In this document: positions 22,350 to 31,689 of the stretch, one piece after another
How positions within the stretch are numbered: position 1 is the stretch's first letter
How the letters are laid out: every line of letters begins with the position of its first letter
Source of the DNA: Alentia gelatinosa
Taxonomy: Eukaryota > Annelida > Polychaeta > Phyllodocida > Polynoidae
DNA: 64,000 nt
Reading direction: 5' to 3'
Assembly: GCA_950022655.1 (NCBI GenBank)
Contig: OX465587.1
Coordinates: 35,149,153 to 35,213,152, forward strand
Notes under the pieces: generated by a model
What the model was told of the DNA's origin: nothing
What the model saw: only the letters and a program-made list of their open reading frames with translations
Databases searched by the model: none
Translations under genes and position numbers: made by a program

Positions 22350-22846
22350 AATTCGCTGATGTGAGAAACTGGAATAATACCTTTTCTCTTGGGAGAGAAG
22401 AAACGGGACAAATAGTCGGGAACAATATTATCAAAGGTAGGAACATGGGAACACACCATGTGAAATCGGTAAATGAAGGAGATCCAAAAAAGTTCTCTAA
22501 GCCAACGCATGGCTCTGATGGATTTGCTTCTACCCGTGTTGATACCTACAACCACTTGGGTATGATCTGAATAAACACGGATTTTGCGTCCATACCATGA
22601 TGATCCCCATTTATGAGCAGCTATGACAATAGGCCAAAGCTCTCGAAGGTTAATGTCCATGTTTTCATAATGTACGGAGGGGCCATTTGCCCAATGATGA
22701 CTGGTTGTCCATTCTGGCGATATGAGGATGTGATTTTCGATCCATACTCCCAATAACCAGTCTTTGTCACATACTGCACCAAAGCCACTCATAGAGGCGT
22801 CCGTTGACAACAATTTCACATGGGGAGATGATTGGCGAAATTCCAT
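22325..22846 (-). pseudogene. RNase H domain of retroelement 1
   Basis: The frame reads LLSTDASMSGFGAVC (first Asp), INLRELWPIVIAA (Glu) and IRVYSDHTQVVVGIN (Asp). It ends with FDNIVPDYLSRFF, the typical end of DIRS-type RNase H. It is out of frame with the RT and overlaps the start of the recombinase frame. Confidence 0.83.
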
Positions 22847-24227
22847 TAAAAATTCTTGCGAAATTTCTCCACCAATCTAAATCGTCATTGATCCAGTTAG
22901 GAATCTGGTGTGGACGATTAGTATCACGAACATGTGTACAGAAATTGATGAGGCGGCGGGAAAAAGTCCTGCCTCCCCTCACAACAGTGCTACAGTGTGC
23001 TAAAATGCCACACAAAACCTGTAACTCTTTATGAGTAACTGTTGTTTTGGACTGAAATTCTTCCAAAACGTTTGATAACTTAACTAGTTTATCAGCTGGA
23101 AGACGAATCATCATAGTCTCACTGTCTAGTTCAATGCCCAAAAAGATTACGCATTGTGATGGACTAATGATTTTTCCCCAGTTGATACCAAAACCCAGGT
23201 CTCTTAATAATGAAATTAAAGTTAACTGAGCGTTTTTACATTCCTCCAAGGTGTCGCCTAAGACAATAAAATCGTCTAAATACCCGAACATGCGCTGAAA
23301 ACCTTTGTTGATCATACATCTAACAACAAAATTTGAAATTTGTGTAAATATATACGGAGCGCACTTCAATCCGAATACTAGACAATTGGATTGGAGAAAA
23401 TGAACAGAATCGTCCACTTCCCATCTGAAACCTTGTAAGTCCCTATCTAGGGGGTGTACTGGGACGGTTCTATACACATCTTTGACGTCTATTACCGAAA
23501 AAAAACAACCTTCGGTAATAGAATTTGTAACATCTTCGATTTTTATGTACGAAAATGTAGAGCAAGTATCAAACATGTTGTTATTAATACTTTTGAATAA
23601 CGGACGTTTGCAGTCCGTTATGGGGCGTAACTTTCCTGATTTCTTTTTTTTGCCAATAGCGTGAATACAGCGAGGGCGTTCTGATACAACTGAAACCTTT
23701 TCCTCACTGAGTTCGCGTCTTACAAGTTCATCCATTTCACGTTTGAAGTTTTCATCGTAAATACTAGCATAATTTTTAGCATCATATGATCCTGAAAAGT
23801 TATCATCTACAATTTTGAATCCTTCATTGGCACCATGAAATATATAATCCGCATTACAATCAACCAGGTCACCATTGTAACAAAAATCCCAAAACACGCA
23901 TGGGTTCAACGGATTGTGTATACCACCTATAGTATGAGTACCATCGCACTGGCCAATAATACACGGTCGTGGCGGACAAGTATCTGACTCAGTAACCTTC
24001 TCTTGGGTTGTTGTAATATCATCACAACAAACCGCCTCTTTAACCTCAGAAGCCCTCACTTTCGTTGGGGTACCACCACCACAAAGTGTTTCGTTACTCT
24101 CGACAAAAGCATAGGTGTTATCAACATCCAATGAGAAATCAACCATCGATTCCTTTGCCTCGGCCTCTTGACCTTTCATACCTGTAGTACATTCATTACA
24201 CACCATATCAGATTCAATACAATCCAC
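22767..24227 (-). pseudogene. Reverse transcriptase of retroelement 1
   Basis: An acidic, poorly conserved N-terminal 150 residues precede the RT fold: KKKKSGKLRPITDCKRPL, then FFSVIDVKDVYRTVPVHP (catalytic Asp), then QSNCLVFGLKCAPYIFTQI, then the catalytic FGYLDDFIVLG and GINWGKIISPSQCVIFLGIEL. The frame breaks at about 22800, where the RNase H must be read one frame over. This places it in the DIRS/Ngaro reverse transcriptase class. Confidence 0.85.
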
Positions 24228-24335
24228 CTCTAAGTCTTCTGAAAAAAGACTTTAAGATCCGTCTGAACAACTATCAATGTTGGAATTTAGTCACTTAACA
24301 TCTCGGTCAGTCTTAGAGACTTTTTTCTGGCATTT

Positions 24336-25568
24336 TTAGACTGTATGATTACCTTCGCATTCCGAGCACTGATGTTTATATCTACATTGGGAGATGGAAC
24401 AACCTGACTCATCATTAAACCGCCAACACGTACCTAACGGTTTACCATCTTTGAACTTTTTCTGAGATTTAGGTTGCTTTTTCTCCGTTAACTTCACAAA
24501 GGCTAGAGTTTTCTCCACATTTAGGTATTTGGAAACTAAATACGGATCGCCGTAACAGAAACAATCAGGTCCCAACAACTCAGCCTTTTCTCGACAAGCC
24601 TGGTCGTAGTCTACAAGTGCTTGACCCGTTAAAAACGGCCTGCGATCCGTCAAGAAGGCAATGTGATCAGCATATCCAGCCACATTAATTTGTTGTGACA
24701 CCATCGATCTTAGCATAGACATACATGCAGATATGATGTTATCGATGGACGGTCTAGATGATACATCACATGATAAGTGATTGTCAAGGGAAAACGTTAC
24801 ACACTTACGTTTCCGATCATGCTTAGCTGTGCATGTGTGTACCTGTTCCACAGGTACACCCTGAACTCCGGTCCATGCTGGGATAGACGTTGAGTAAACC
24901 GGCATTGAAGGATTCCTCTTGGAAGATGTGTCTTGATCTGATAAAGTACTTGTAGACGTTGGAATTTGAGGGGTAGAAGTTGGCGACCATGATACCTTGG
25001 GTGTCGACGACAAGTTGCCTTGAAGTAGACCTTCGTGATGGGGTTGTCTCATCTCTGCTGTGGAGAAGTCAGTTGTTGCCCTGGATGATAGTTGTCTTTC
25101 AGGAGCTCTCATCGGTGCACCGGTGTCACGATCGTCTTGTCGGCCGCCATCTTGTCGATCTTCTTTTTTGTCGCCATTTTGTTTTGTACTCAAAATGGCT
25201 AATTTGATCTCTGACATCATGGAAGTTAGTGATGAAACTTCTGACCGAAGGGACGAAAGTTCTGATTTTAAACGACGGTTGTCCTGTTGCAACAAGGATA
25301 CCGTACTGTAATCCGATGAGTTAGGCAGTTGGTCGTGATGGACTTGTTGACCACCCACCGCACCGTGTTCCTCCGTTGATTTGGCGCCAGCATTTCCTAA
25401 GTTCTCTTGTTTTTCCAGAGCACGCAAACTTCTATCCAATTTGTCCACATCATTTTCACGACATTGCGGACATCCTAGTGGACGTTTCCTACCATCAAAT
25501 GATGTTCCACAAATGTCACAGGTCACCATAATGGTGAATAGTAAGAGCGGTAGCGTATAGGTCTGCAT
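24336..25568 (-). CDS. Gag-like zinc-binding protein of retroelement 1
   Basis: An uninterrupted 410-codon frame. The N-terminus has two CxxC pairs (CDIC..CPQC, residues about 17-36). A coiled-coil-like segment (LLQQDNRRLKSELSSLRSEV, about 92-125) follows, then a Ser/Thr/Pro-rich middle. The C-terminus has a CCCH-like finger, C-x8-C-x4-C-x3-H in CWRFNDESGCSISQCRYKHQ, followed by CSEC. In this retroelement order such proteins are presumed to bind RNA and form the particle. The Met at residue 14 (MVTCDIC) is an equally good start. The RT frame begins about 110 bp downstream in another frame. Confidence 0.8.
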   Translation of the reverse strand: MQTYTLPLLLFTIMVTCDICGTSFDGRKRPLGCPQCRENDVDKLDRSLRALEKQENLGNAGAKSTEEHGAVGGQQVHHDQLPNSSDYSTVSLLQQDNRRLKSELSSLRSEVSSLTSMMSEIKLAILSTKQNGDKKEDRQDGGRQDDRDTGAPMRAPERQLSSRATTDFSTAEMRQPHHEGLLQGNLSSTPKVSWSPTSTPQIPTSTSTLSDQDTSSKRNPSMPVYSTSIPAWTGVQGVPVEQVHTCTAKHDRKRKCVTFSLDNHLSCDVSSRPSIDNIISACMSMLRSMVSQQINVAGYADHIAFLTDRRPFLTGQALVDYDQACREKAELLGPDCFCYGDPYLVSKYLNVEKTLAFVKLTEKKQPKSQKKFKDGKPLGTCWRFNDESGCSISQCRYKHQCSECEGNHTV

Positions 25569-26268
25569 GGGAAAAAATTCCAGGTGAGAACTGATTTACA
25601 CCTGTCCGGTCGGGAGTGTGCCGGCGGTGGTACATAGAATTGGTGGTAGGTGGCGCCTTGGTATTTATATATAAATACACCTGTCTTTGTATTTGGTACA
25701 TATATACTTACATACATATATATATATATATAAACATATACTATTTCTATATGTATACCTTAAGATATCGATAAAAATGATAATTTTTTTTCCTGCGATA
25801 GCCCCAGATAAATGGCCACCCTTATCGAGTAACTGCAACAGCTATGTTTTCGTCCCGCTGCACTTTATAATATCACGTGGTCAGGCCGGGACGAAAACGT
25901 CAGCCCGAGGTTTCAGAAATGGGTATATAATCGGAATAGAGGGAAACTATGTTCCGGTGGGAATAAGTCAAAGTTACGAGGTAAGGCTTGGAAAAATTAC
26001 TGCCCAAGGCGTAGTTTGCTCTAGCGGGCCAGTGTGCATTAGCGAATGTAATTATGAAAAACACTGCAGTGCCACTTAAAAATGTTATTTATTACTATAA
26101 GACATTATTTGAGTGTAAGATTAAATACAAGGTAAAAGATGTTGAAATATCACATGAAACATCAAAAAGGATAATAATAAAAGCGTACAAGCACATCAAT
26201 TTAGTGACAAATATCACATTGAGTCAGAATCAGAAATAAAAGATTAAGAAAATAGTTAAGACACTTGA
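25569..26268. other. Spacer between the two retroelements, with TA microsatellite
   Basis: A (TA)n tract at about 25715-25735 lies in an AT-rich stretch. GTTTTCGTCCCGCTGC at 25848 and GGGACGAAAAC at 25887 form a short inverted pair. Retroelement terminal repeats should lie here, but I could not identify them. Confidence 0.4.
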
Positions 26269-26299
26269 TCAGTACACTTGATTCAAGTGGAAAGGTAAG

Positions 26300-27323
26300 T
26301 CAGTTTTTTCCAGCCAAAGAAGAGGCGATGGCGTTTGCTGTGGTGTCGGAGACAGTTTTTGGAAGATAGGCACGTAGGCCGGGTACTGATGACCACGCCC
26401 CGTGCTGCATGATTTCTGCCTCCGCGGCCCCCGTGGCGGCCGCGTGGCGGGCCCCGGACCGTCGGAGGCTGTGCAGGGTGAAAGTCTGCCAGTTCTCAAA
26501 CCCCGCAGCCCTAAGGGCCGCGCGGTAAGTGGGGAGGATGCTGTCGATCCGTACCGGCCTGCCTGAATCATATACGAAGGCGGGGGCCGTTGGAGGTGCC
26601 GGGTAAGCGGCGACATAGTCTTTCCAGGCTGCCACCGGGCATGGCTACCGGGATCGAGATGGCGGCTCCGCGACCGCTGGTGGTTTTCGTCGAGTGGACC
26701 AGTAGGCGTAGGCCCAGCCCGTCAGGGAGAACGTCCCCCCGCCTGAGGGTGTGTGGGGACGCTCCGGATGGTCCTGTCATAAGCAAGTTTGACTGGCGTA
26801 GCATCGAGGCCAGACCCAGAAGAAAGACAGCTTGGGCCGGGAGGGCCGGCCTGCCTGCAGCGCGGAGGGCTGAGGCCACCAGCCTGATGACAGGGAGTGG
26901 CACTGGGGGCGCTGGTTCCGGTTGGTGAGTAGACAGTTTCTGTACACCCCGCAGGGCCCACTGTGCGAGCTGTGATGCGAAACTTACATCGTCGCCGTCG
27001 AGGGTACGGATGAAGGTCCGGGCCCCGGAGACGTAGTTACGGATCGCTGCTGGGCTTTTTAGTGTGTTCACCAAAATTTGAATATATAGGGCTGCCTGTG
27101 TTGGAGAAGGCTTGAGTAGTTGAAAATCATGGTATACCATAAATTTTGCATAGGCCTCCGCCTGTCGCTGTATGTTGCTCGTCGTGCCGGGGGCTAGTGC
27201 GGCTCTCCAGGTGGCTTCCAGCTGGGCCGCTAGGCGTGGATTCACCTTGTCTGGAAGAGATAGACAGAGTATGAGGCTGGAGCTACGTAGGTGAAAGTAC
27301 ATAAGATAAGGGAGCTGGAACAA
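26300..27323 (-). pseudogene. Tyrosine recombinase of retroelement 2 (one frameshift)
   Basis: The first frame has the core-binding domain (NIQRQAEAYAKFMVYHDF) and the box-A Arg in LGLASMLRQSNLLM, with a Lys in LLVHSTKTT. At about 26600-26635 the sense moves one frame over and continues with VAAWKDYVAAYP, FTLHSLRRSGARHAAATG (the H-x-x-R pair) and HGAWSSVPGLRAYLP, which carries the His/Trp and nucleophilic Tyr positions. The complete R-K-H-R-(H/W)-Y set is present, so only the single frameshift disables it. Confidence 0.85.
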
Positions 27324-29799
27324 TTGGTCTTAAGTTAAGCTTATCTACTAACTCAAACGCTAGTTTGGCCTTATCATTTTCACTATAGGCCCTTGAGAGC
27401 GCATCTGCTAAGATCAGCTGCTCTCCCGGGCGGTGGACCACCTGGACTATTACGTCCTCTAGAGCTTCAAATAAGGCAACTTCGCGAGAACAAGCCGCCA
27501 TGACCATGTCTCTTGAGCTGCCAGAGTTTAACACATGCACCGCTGCCATGTTGTCTGTTACGATTCTGATGATATGCCCTCGCTTTTGTTCCGGCAAAAC
27601 TGATTTTGCCCCCAAGAGGCAGTTTATGGCCTCAATTTGGTTTATGTGGTACTCCTTGTAGCTTTGGGGGAGTTTCACGCTATAGAACGCTCCTGAGTCC
27701 CTGCAGAAGGCCCCAAGGCCCTCAGGGCAGGTGTCGCATTCCAGTTCCAGGACTGGGCGGTCTTTTATCAGCAACTTCTTGCAGTTGCTCTGCGCGGAGA
27801 AATTGGCAAACCAGCGTAGATCTTTGCGAGCCTCTTCGTCCAGGCGCACAGTGTCTTCCTGGTGAGCCCGTCGCAAGAGATCCAGTAACCGTGACATATA
27901 GCGGCGTGCAGGGAGAATACACTGAGACACGTGATTCAACTTTCCGCACATGGATTGGATTTGATGTTTTGTCACAAAGACCTTCTTCTCCCAAGCCTTG
28001 CATTTGGTGACGATGTCGCTTAACTTGTGGGGTGGAATTGTGATCGTCATGTCTATCGTGTCCACAGTCAGTCCCAACCAGTCTATCCGCGTGGTGGGGA
28101 AAACTGATTTCTCTGCAGCGAGTTCAGCCCCTAGATCGTCACACACCGACTCGAAACCGGCGAAAGCCGTCGCTGCCTCGCTGAAATCGGCGAGGACCGA
28201 TATGAAGTCATCCACATATGCTAAGGTTATTGACTGGAAACGTTGAGCCATGATCCAGCAGATCGCGTTTGAGACCCTTTGCTGGGCCCCGCCCGAAAAC
28301 CTACACCCGAACGACGGGCACAGATGGACGTATGTCTTTCCGTCGTGTTGGAGGCCGAGGAGGGGGTAATCCAGGGGATCGATCCGGAGTTGGCGATAGG
28401 CGCTCCGGAGATCCGCCTTCCATAACAGGGCTCCTCGACCTGCCCGTATTACGAGAGCTCCTAAGTCAGATACGGTGGGAAGCGTGTATGCTCGTTCAAC
28501 GCCTTGGACATAGTTCTTCCCTATCCCGTCATTCACGCTTTCACCGTGGGGGAAAGACAAGTCCATGATGACGCGCCTCTGGTCTCCCTCGCCCGGCTTT
28601 GGCCTAGTGAGGAGCGGGCTTATTTGAGTCCAGGGTTTGAATGGGGCATCATCGAACGGGCCCATCATAGCACCGAGACCCACTTCCTTATCGATGAACT
28701 GTGCCACCGCCTGAGGGAAAGCCCTCGCAGATGCGTGGTTAGTGGTGGTGGATGTGGGGAGTTGACGGGCAGAATATGATGACGGCCAACCGTATTTCAG
28801 AAAGTCACAGATCTCACGATCGTGGTAACCATTTAAGGCTTTTGACCATGCCTCATGTTTCATATTTGACGGTATGCACAGCCGCGCCTTCATGTAGTTT
28901 GGAACTCCAGTCTTGCGCACCGCTTGGTAGATCTCCATGTGTGTCTTTGCTATGCTGAGTGCATCTTGTGATGGGTGTGGCCAGACACTGGCTACCGTCT
29001 TCCTGTACTGTGTGGGCGTTATGCGGCGCGCGCGTATCCCACCCTCCAGGGGGGCGGTGACACCGGCGTCAGTCGCGGCCGACGGTTTCTGCTGACCCCG
29101 CCTATCCTTAGGGGTGCTAGTTCTTATGATGTGCGGGCGGGCCAAGCAGACCTTCTCCTCATCGGAGTCCGTAACACACCCGACACCGCTTATATGTCCC
29201 GTTGTTATGACAGACACATCCCCTTGCGCCATGCTCGGCAGATCACAGATTTTATACGAGCCTATGTTCTGCTTTGTACAAGCGCGAGGTAATTGGGGCT
29301 TAATTCCCATGCTCCCTTCCTTACAGACATAGTCGGCCTGGTAAGACAGCTGCAGCCGAGGAAGGGGGGGTGCGGTTACCCATACGCGCTCCTTGCTAGG
29401 ACGGGAGGTAGTGGGGGCCTCATCAATGCCCTCACGGCTAATACCGTCATGTCCTGGGTCCACGCGAGACAAATTTACGAAGGCTGTGTCCATGTTAGGA
29501 CCTGCCAAAGGTAGTTGGTTCATCGGGGTGGTACCACTTTGTCCCTGGGTGTCAACAAGGTGGGCGGGGCGCACGTGGCGTTTGTTTACTACGCGTGCGT
29601 TACCTCGAGGCCGCTTGTTGTTGCCGCGCGCGTCCCTAGCGGGTTCGCTGGGAGGCGTGGACCCGGCGGGATCTACACATACATCACGGTCCGAGACACT
29701 GTTATACATTTGGCTATTTGGCATTTTACTCACTTTCTTGCAGAGTTTATGAAGACTCGTGTACTGTATAGTTGCCTGCCGGCTGGAGTTACTGCCCAA
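27283..29799 (-). CDS. Reverse transcriptase-RNase H of retroelement 2
   Basis: An open frame of 838 codons. After a long variable N-terminal region (about 1-390), the RT fold shows RRVIMDLSFPHGESVND, ALLWKADLRSAYRQLRIDP (catalytic Asp), LCPSFGCRFSGGAQQRV, the catalytic LAYVDDFISVL and DWLGLTVDTIDM. The RNase H follows with LELECDTCPEGLGAFC, NQIEAINCLLGAK, IVTDNMAAVHVLNSG and a closing ILADALSRA. All catalytic acids are visible. The first ATG overlaps the end of gag, so how it is translated is unknown. Fits Ngaro-type Pol without methyltransferase. Confidence 0.9.
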   Translation of the reverse strand: MGSNSSRQATIQYTSLHKLCKKVSKMPNSQMYNSVSDRDVCVDPAGSTPPSEPARDARGNNKRPRGNARVVNKRHVRPAHLVDTQGQSGTTPMNQLPLAGPNMDTAFVNLSRVDPGHDGISREGIDEAPTTSRPSKERVWVTAPPLPRLQLSYQADYVCKEGSMGIKPQLPRACTKQNIGSYKICDLPSMAQGDVSVITTGHISGVGCVTDSDEEKVCLARPHIIRTSTPKDRRGQQKPSAATDAGVTAPLEGGIRARRITPTQYRKTVASVWPHPSQDALSIAKTHMEIYQAVRKTGVPNYMKARLCIPSNMKHEAWSKALNGYHDREICDFLKYGWPSSYSARQLPTSTTTNHASARAFPQAVAQFIDKEVGLGAMMGPFDDAPFKPWTQISPLLTRPKPGEGDQRRVIMDLSFPHGESVNDGIGKNYVQGVERAYTLPTVSDLGALVIRAGRGALLWKADLRSAYRQLRIDPLDYPLLGLQHDGKTYVHLCPSFGCRFSGGAQQRVSNAICWIMAQRFQSITLAYVDDFISVLADFSEAATAFAGFESVCDDLGAELAAEKSVFPTTRIDWLGLTVDTIDMTITIPPHKLSDIVTKCKAWEKKVFVTKHQIQSMCGKLNHVSQCILPARRYMSRLLDLLRRAHQEDTVRLDEEARKDLRWFANFSAQSNCKKLLIKDRPVLELECDTCPEGLGAFCRDSGAFYSVKLPQSYKEYHINQIEAINCLLGAKSVLPEQKRGHIIRIVTDNMAAVHVLNSGSSRDMVMAACSREVALFEALEDVIVQVVHRPGEQLILADALSRAYSENDKAKLAFELVDKLNLRPIVPAPLSYVLSPT

Positions 29800-30894
29800 A
29801 CCCCGCCACAGGCTGCTGTCTTGATGCGCTCCTACACAGTGCTTGCGGGTGCGGGTACATGGCAGCCTTTTGTTGTAGACAGGTCGCGCAGATGTGTAGA
29901 CGTCTTACCCCGTTCACGATGTGGTGTTGTGTCTCCGGACACTTTTCATTTTGATAGGCGGAGCATGGGGGCCCCGGCCTCGCTTTAGCGACATGAGGTG
30001 GTATATCCAGAGCCGCCAACGAGCCGGAGCGTTGCTGTGTCACTTCCTTAGGCTTTGTCTGTGCTGTTCCTACATGTGATAGCCGCGTCTGTATTCTGTC
30101 TATCTCATAGCTGTTCAGCCAAGTGACCTTGCCCTGTGCGATCCGCTCGCACACTTCCTCCGAGAAACTGCTGGCCATGCGTATGTGCGGGCATCTTCGA
30201 CGACCACCTCCAGATGAGAGTTCATTGCTTCTTTCACCTCCTCGTCGGGGGCTTGCTTGATCATTTGTAGAAGGCCGAAAATATACTCCGGTATAGTAAG
30301 GTCGTCGAGCGTCGTTTTTGTACGTTTAGGCCCCCTAAAGATGAAGTTATGTGGGAACGCACAAGTACCTTTAACCTCCGGTTGCAGGGCCAAGCGTACC
30401 GCCTGGGCCACTCTCTCTGCCGCGTCGTCCTGCAGGTGGATATCCGACAGTCTCTCTGGCTGTTGTTGTAGCGTACCAGGCTGCAAAACACGCGCTGCGT
30501 GGTTAGGGTGGTAGTATACGTCACGCCGCTCCTGATGGCTGCCCTGTGGTCGTTGATGCGTGGCCGGTCGAGGGGACGCGTCCTCACCGCCGGCGGTCTT
30601 GTTTTGCACCAGCTGAGACAGCATGTTTGATATGCCATCCAACCTTGAATCGATGGAATCAACCCGGCCGACGACGTTTTTTATCATCACTGAGTTTTCC
30701 TTTGCTGTAGGCTTCTTCGGCTGTTTGGGCTCAGGGCTGCCTCGTCCCTCTTCGTGCTGGCTGTCGCCATTTTGAATCGGTTCGTTGTCCGCCATTCTGA
30801 ATCTCACCGGGATGCATACTTCTCGTCTCTCTAGAGCTCTCTTTCTTTTTTGGGCAGAGAAAGTTTGTTTTCTCTTTGTCATGCTATAAGGCAC
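29789..30894 (-). pseudogene. Gag-like protein of retroelement 2 (one frameshift)
   Basis: The first frame (30894-30115) starts at an ATG. It has a basic N-terminus, a coiled-coil-like NVVGRVDSIDSRLDGISNML, and a conserved-looking block ending HLEVVVEDARTYA. The sense then passes one frame over (30178-29789): MASSFSEEVCERIAQGKVTW and, near the end, the Cys pair of CATCLQQKAAMYPHPQALC, a probable zinc site. A single-base loss near 30165 is the simplest explanation. No homologue can be named beyond Gag-like. Confidence 0.7.
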
Positions 30895-31165
30895 GCATAG
30901 ATGAGTGTTACGCTGTACTCACGTATGTAGGAGAGATTGGCTCCAGATGAAAAAAGACACACGTCCGGTGGTTTGAAAGTCAGTGTTCAGACTGGCAGTG
31001 TGAGATGGTCACGTGCTGTGACGTGAGCTATATGTTATGTAACAGTGTTCGACTATTTGTCTGACTGGGCACCTGCAGGTTCAGAATTACCATCAATTTT
31101 ACGATACACACAAACCAGGTTCTGCCTTATATGGTCAACGGAAGTGCCGCCATGTTGACCCGGTT
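30895..31165. other. Spacer between retroelement 2 and the ISL2EU transposon
   Basis: No gene is visible. GTCACGTGCTGTGACGTGAGC at 31010-31029 contains E-box and CRE-like half sites and may belong to the retroelement's upstream terminal repeat. I cannot prove it. Confidence 0.35.
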
Positions 31166-31168
31166 TCC

Positions 31169-31220
31169 GCGTCTGCGAAAACAAACGCACGTGGGTGCCT
31201 GTTTCACCATGGCGGCCTAT
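31169..31220 (+). repeat. Left terminal inverted repeat of the ISL2EU element
   Basis: Begins GCGTCTGCGAAAACAAACG and ends with GTTTCACCATGGCGGCC. It is about 70 percent similar by eye to the inverse of 40218-40268. The exact first base is uncertain by a few positions. Confidence 0.7.
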
Positions 31221-31689
31221 AGGAGAGAGTTGGTAAGGTTGGGGATTATTGCCTGTATCTTTTTTCAGTGAACAGGTATGCTTATATGCTTTGGTGGGTA
31301 GATATAAAACATGTTTATCTAAAAGATGTATGTGAATAAAGACTGTGTTCCATTTATTTTAGTTACAGTAGCAGAGTTTTTTGGGAACTCCCACCCAACA
31401 ACAAACACAAGATGTTTATTGTCACTTGTCACCATTAAGGGGGTTCCCCATCTAGGAATTAGGAGTCTGCTATATAGATTAACGTTTTGGAGGGAACTAT
31501 TTGCTTCAAACAAAGGGCGGGTCTAGTGGGTCATCCTCCATGTTGAAGTTTACTTTCACTCATGACAACACAAACGTTTTATAGGGAGATATTGACTGTA
31601 GGCCTACTATTTGGACTGACACCAGACTACATCAGCTATAGTAGGCCCTGGATCTATTACTGCACACAGTTAAACGAATTATTCTTAAC

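Larger units (their letters stand above)
21540..25568 (-). mobile_element. Tyrosine-recombinase retrotransposon 1 (Ngaro/DIRS type), decayed
   Basis: Three reading frames in order on the minus strand are a Gag-like zinc protein (25568-24336), RT plus RNase H (24227-22325) and a tyrosine recombinase (22349-21540). This Gag-RT-RH-YR order with no DDE integrase defines DIRS-order elements. No methyltransferase domain is visible, which points to Ngaro. Terminal repeats were not identified. Damage: a frameshift between RT and RNase H, an in-frame TGA in the recombinase, and loss of the recombinase C-terminus near 21540. Confidence 0.87.
26284..30894 (-). mobile_element. Tyrosine-recombinase retrotransposon 2 (Ngaro type), near-complete
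   Basis: Same order as retroelement 1: Gag-like (30894-29789), RT plus RNase H in one 838-codon frame (29799-27283), tyrosine recombinase (27323-26300). No methyltransferase or integrase is visible, which fits Ngaro. It is clearly GC-richer than its surroundings and much better preserved than element 1. It has only two visible lesions, one frameshift in gag near 30160 and one in the recombinase near 26600. The frames overlap by 11 and 41 bases. Terminal split repeats were not located. Confidence 0.88.

Noticed and set aside
27606..29988. Plus-strand open frames of 70-157 codons over retroelement 2
   Set aside because: They are antisense shadows in GC-rich DNA of the RT/RNase H and Gag-like frames.
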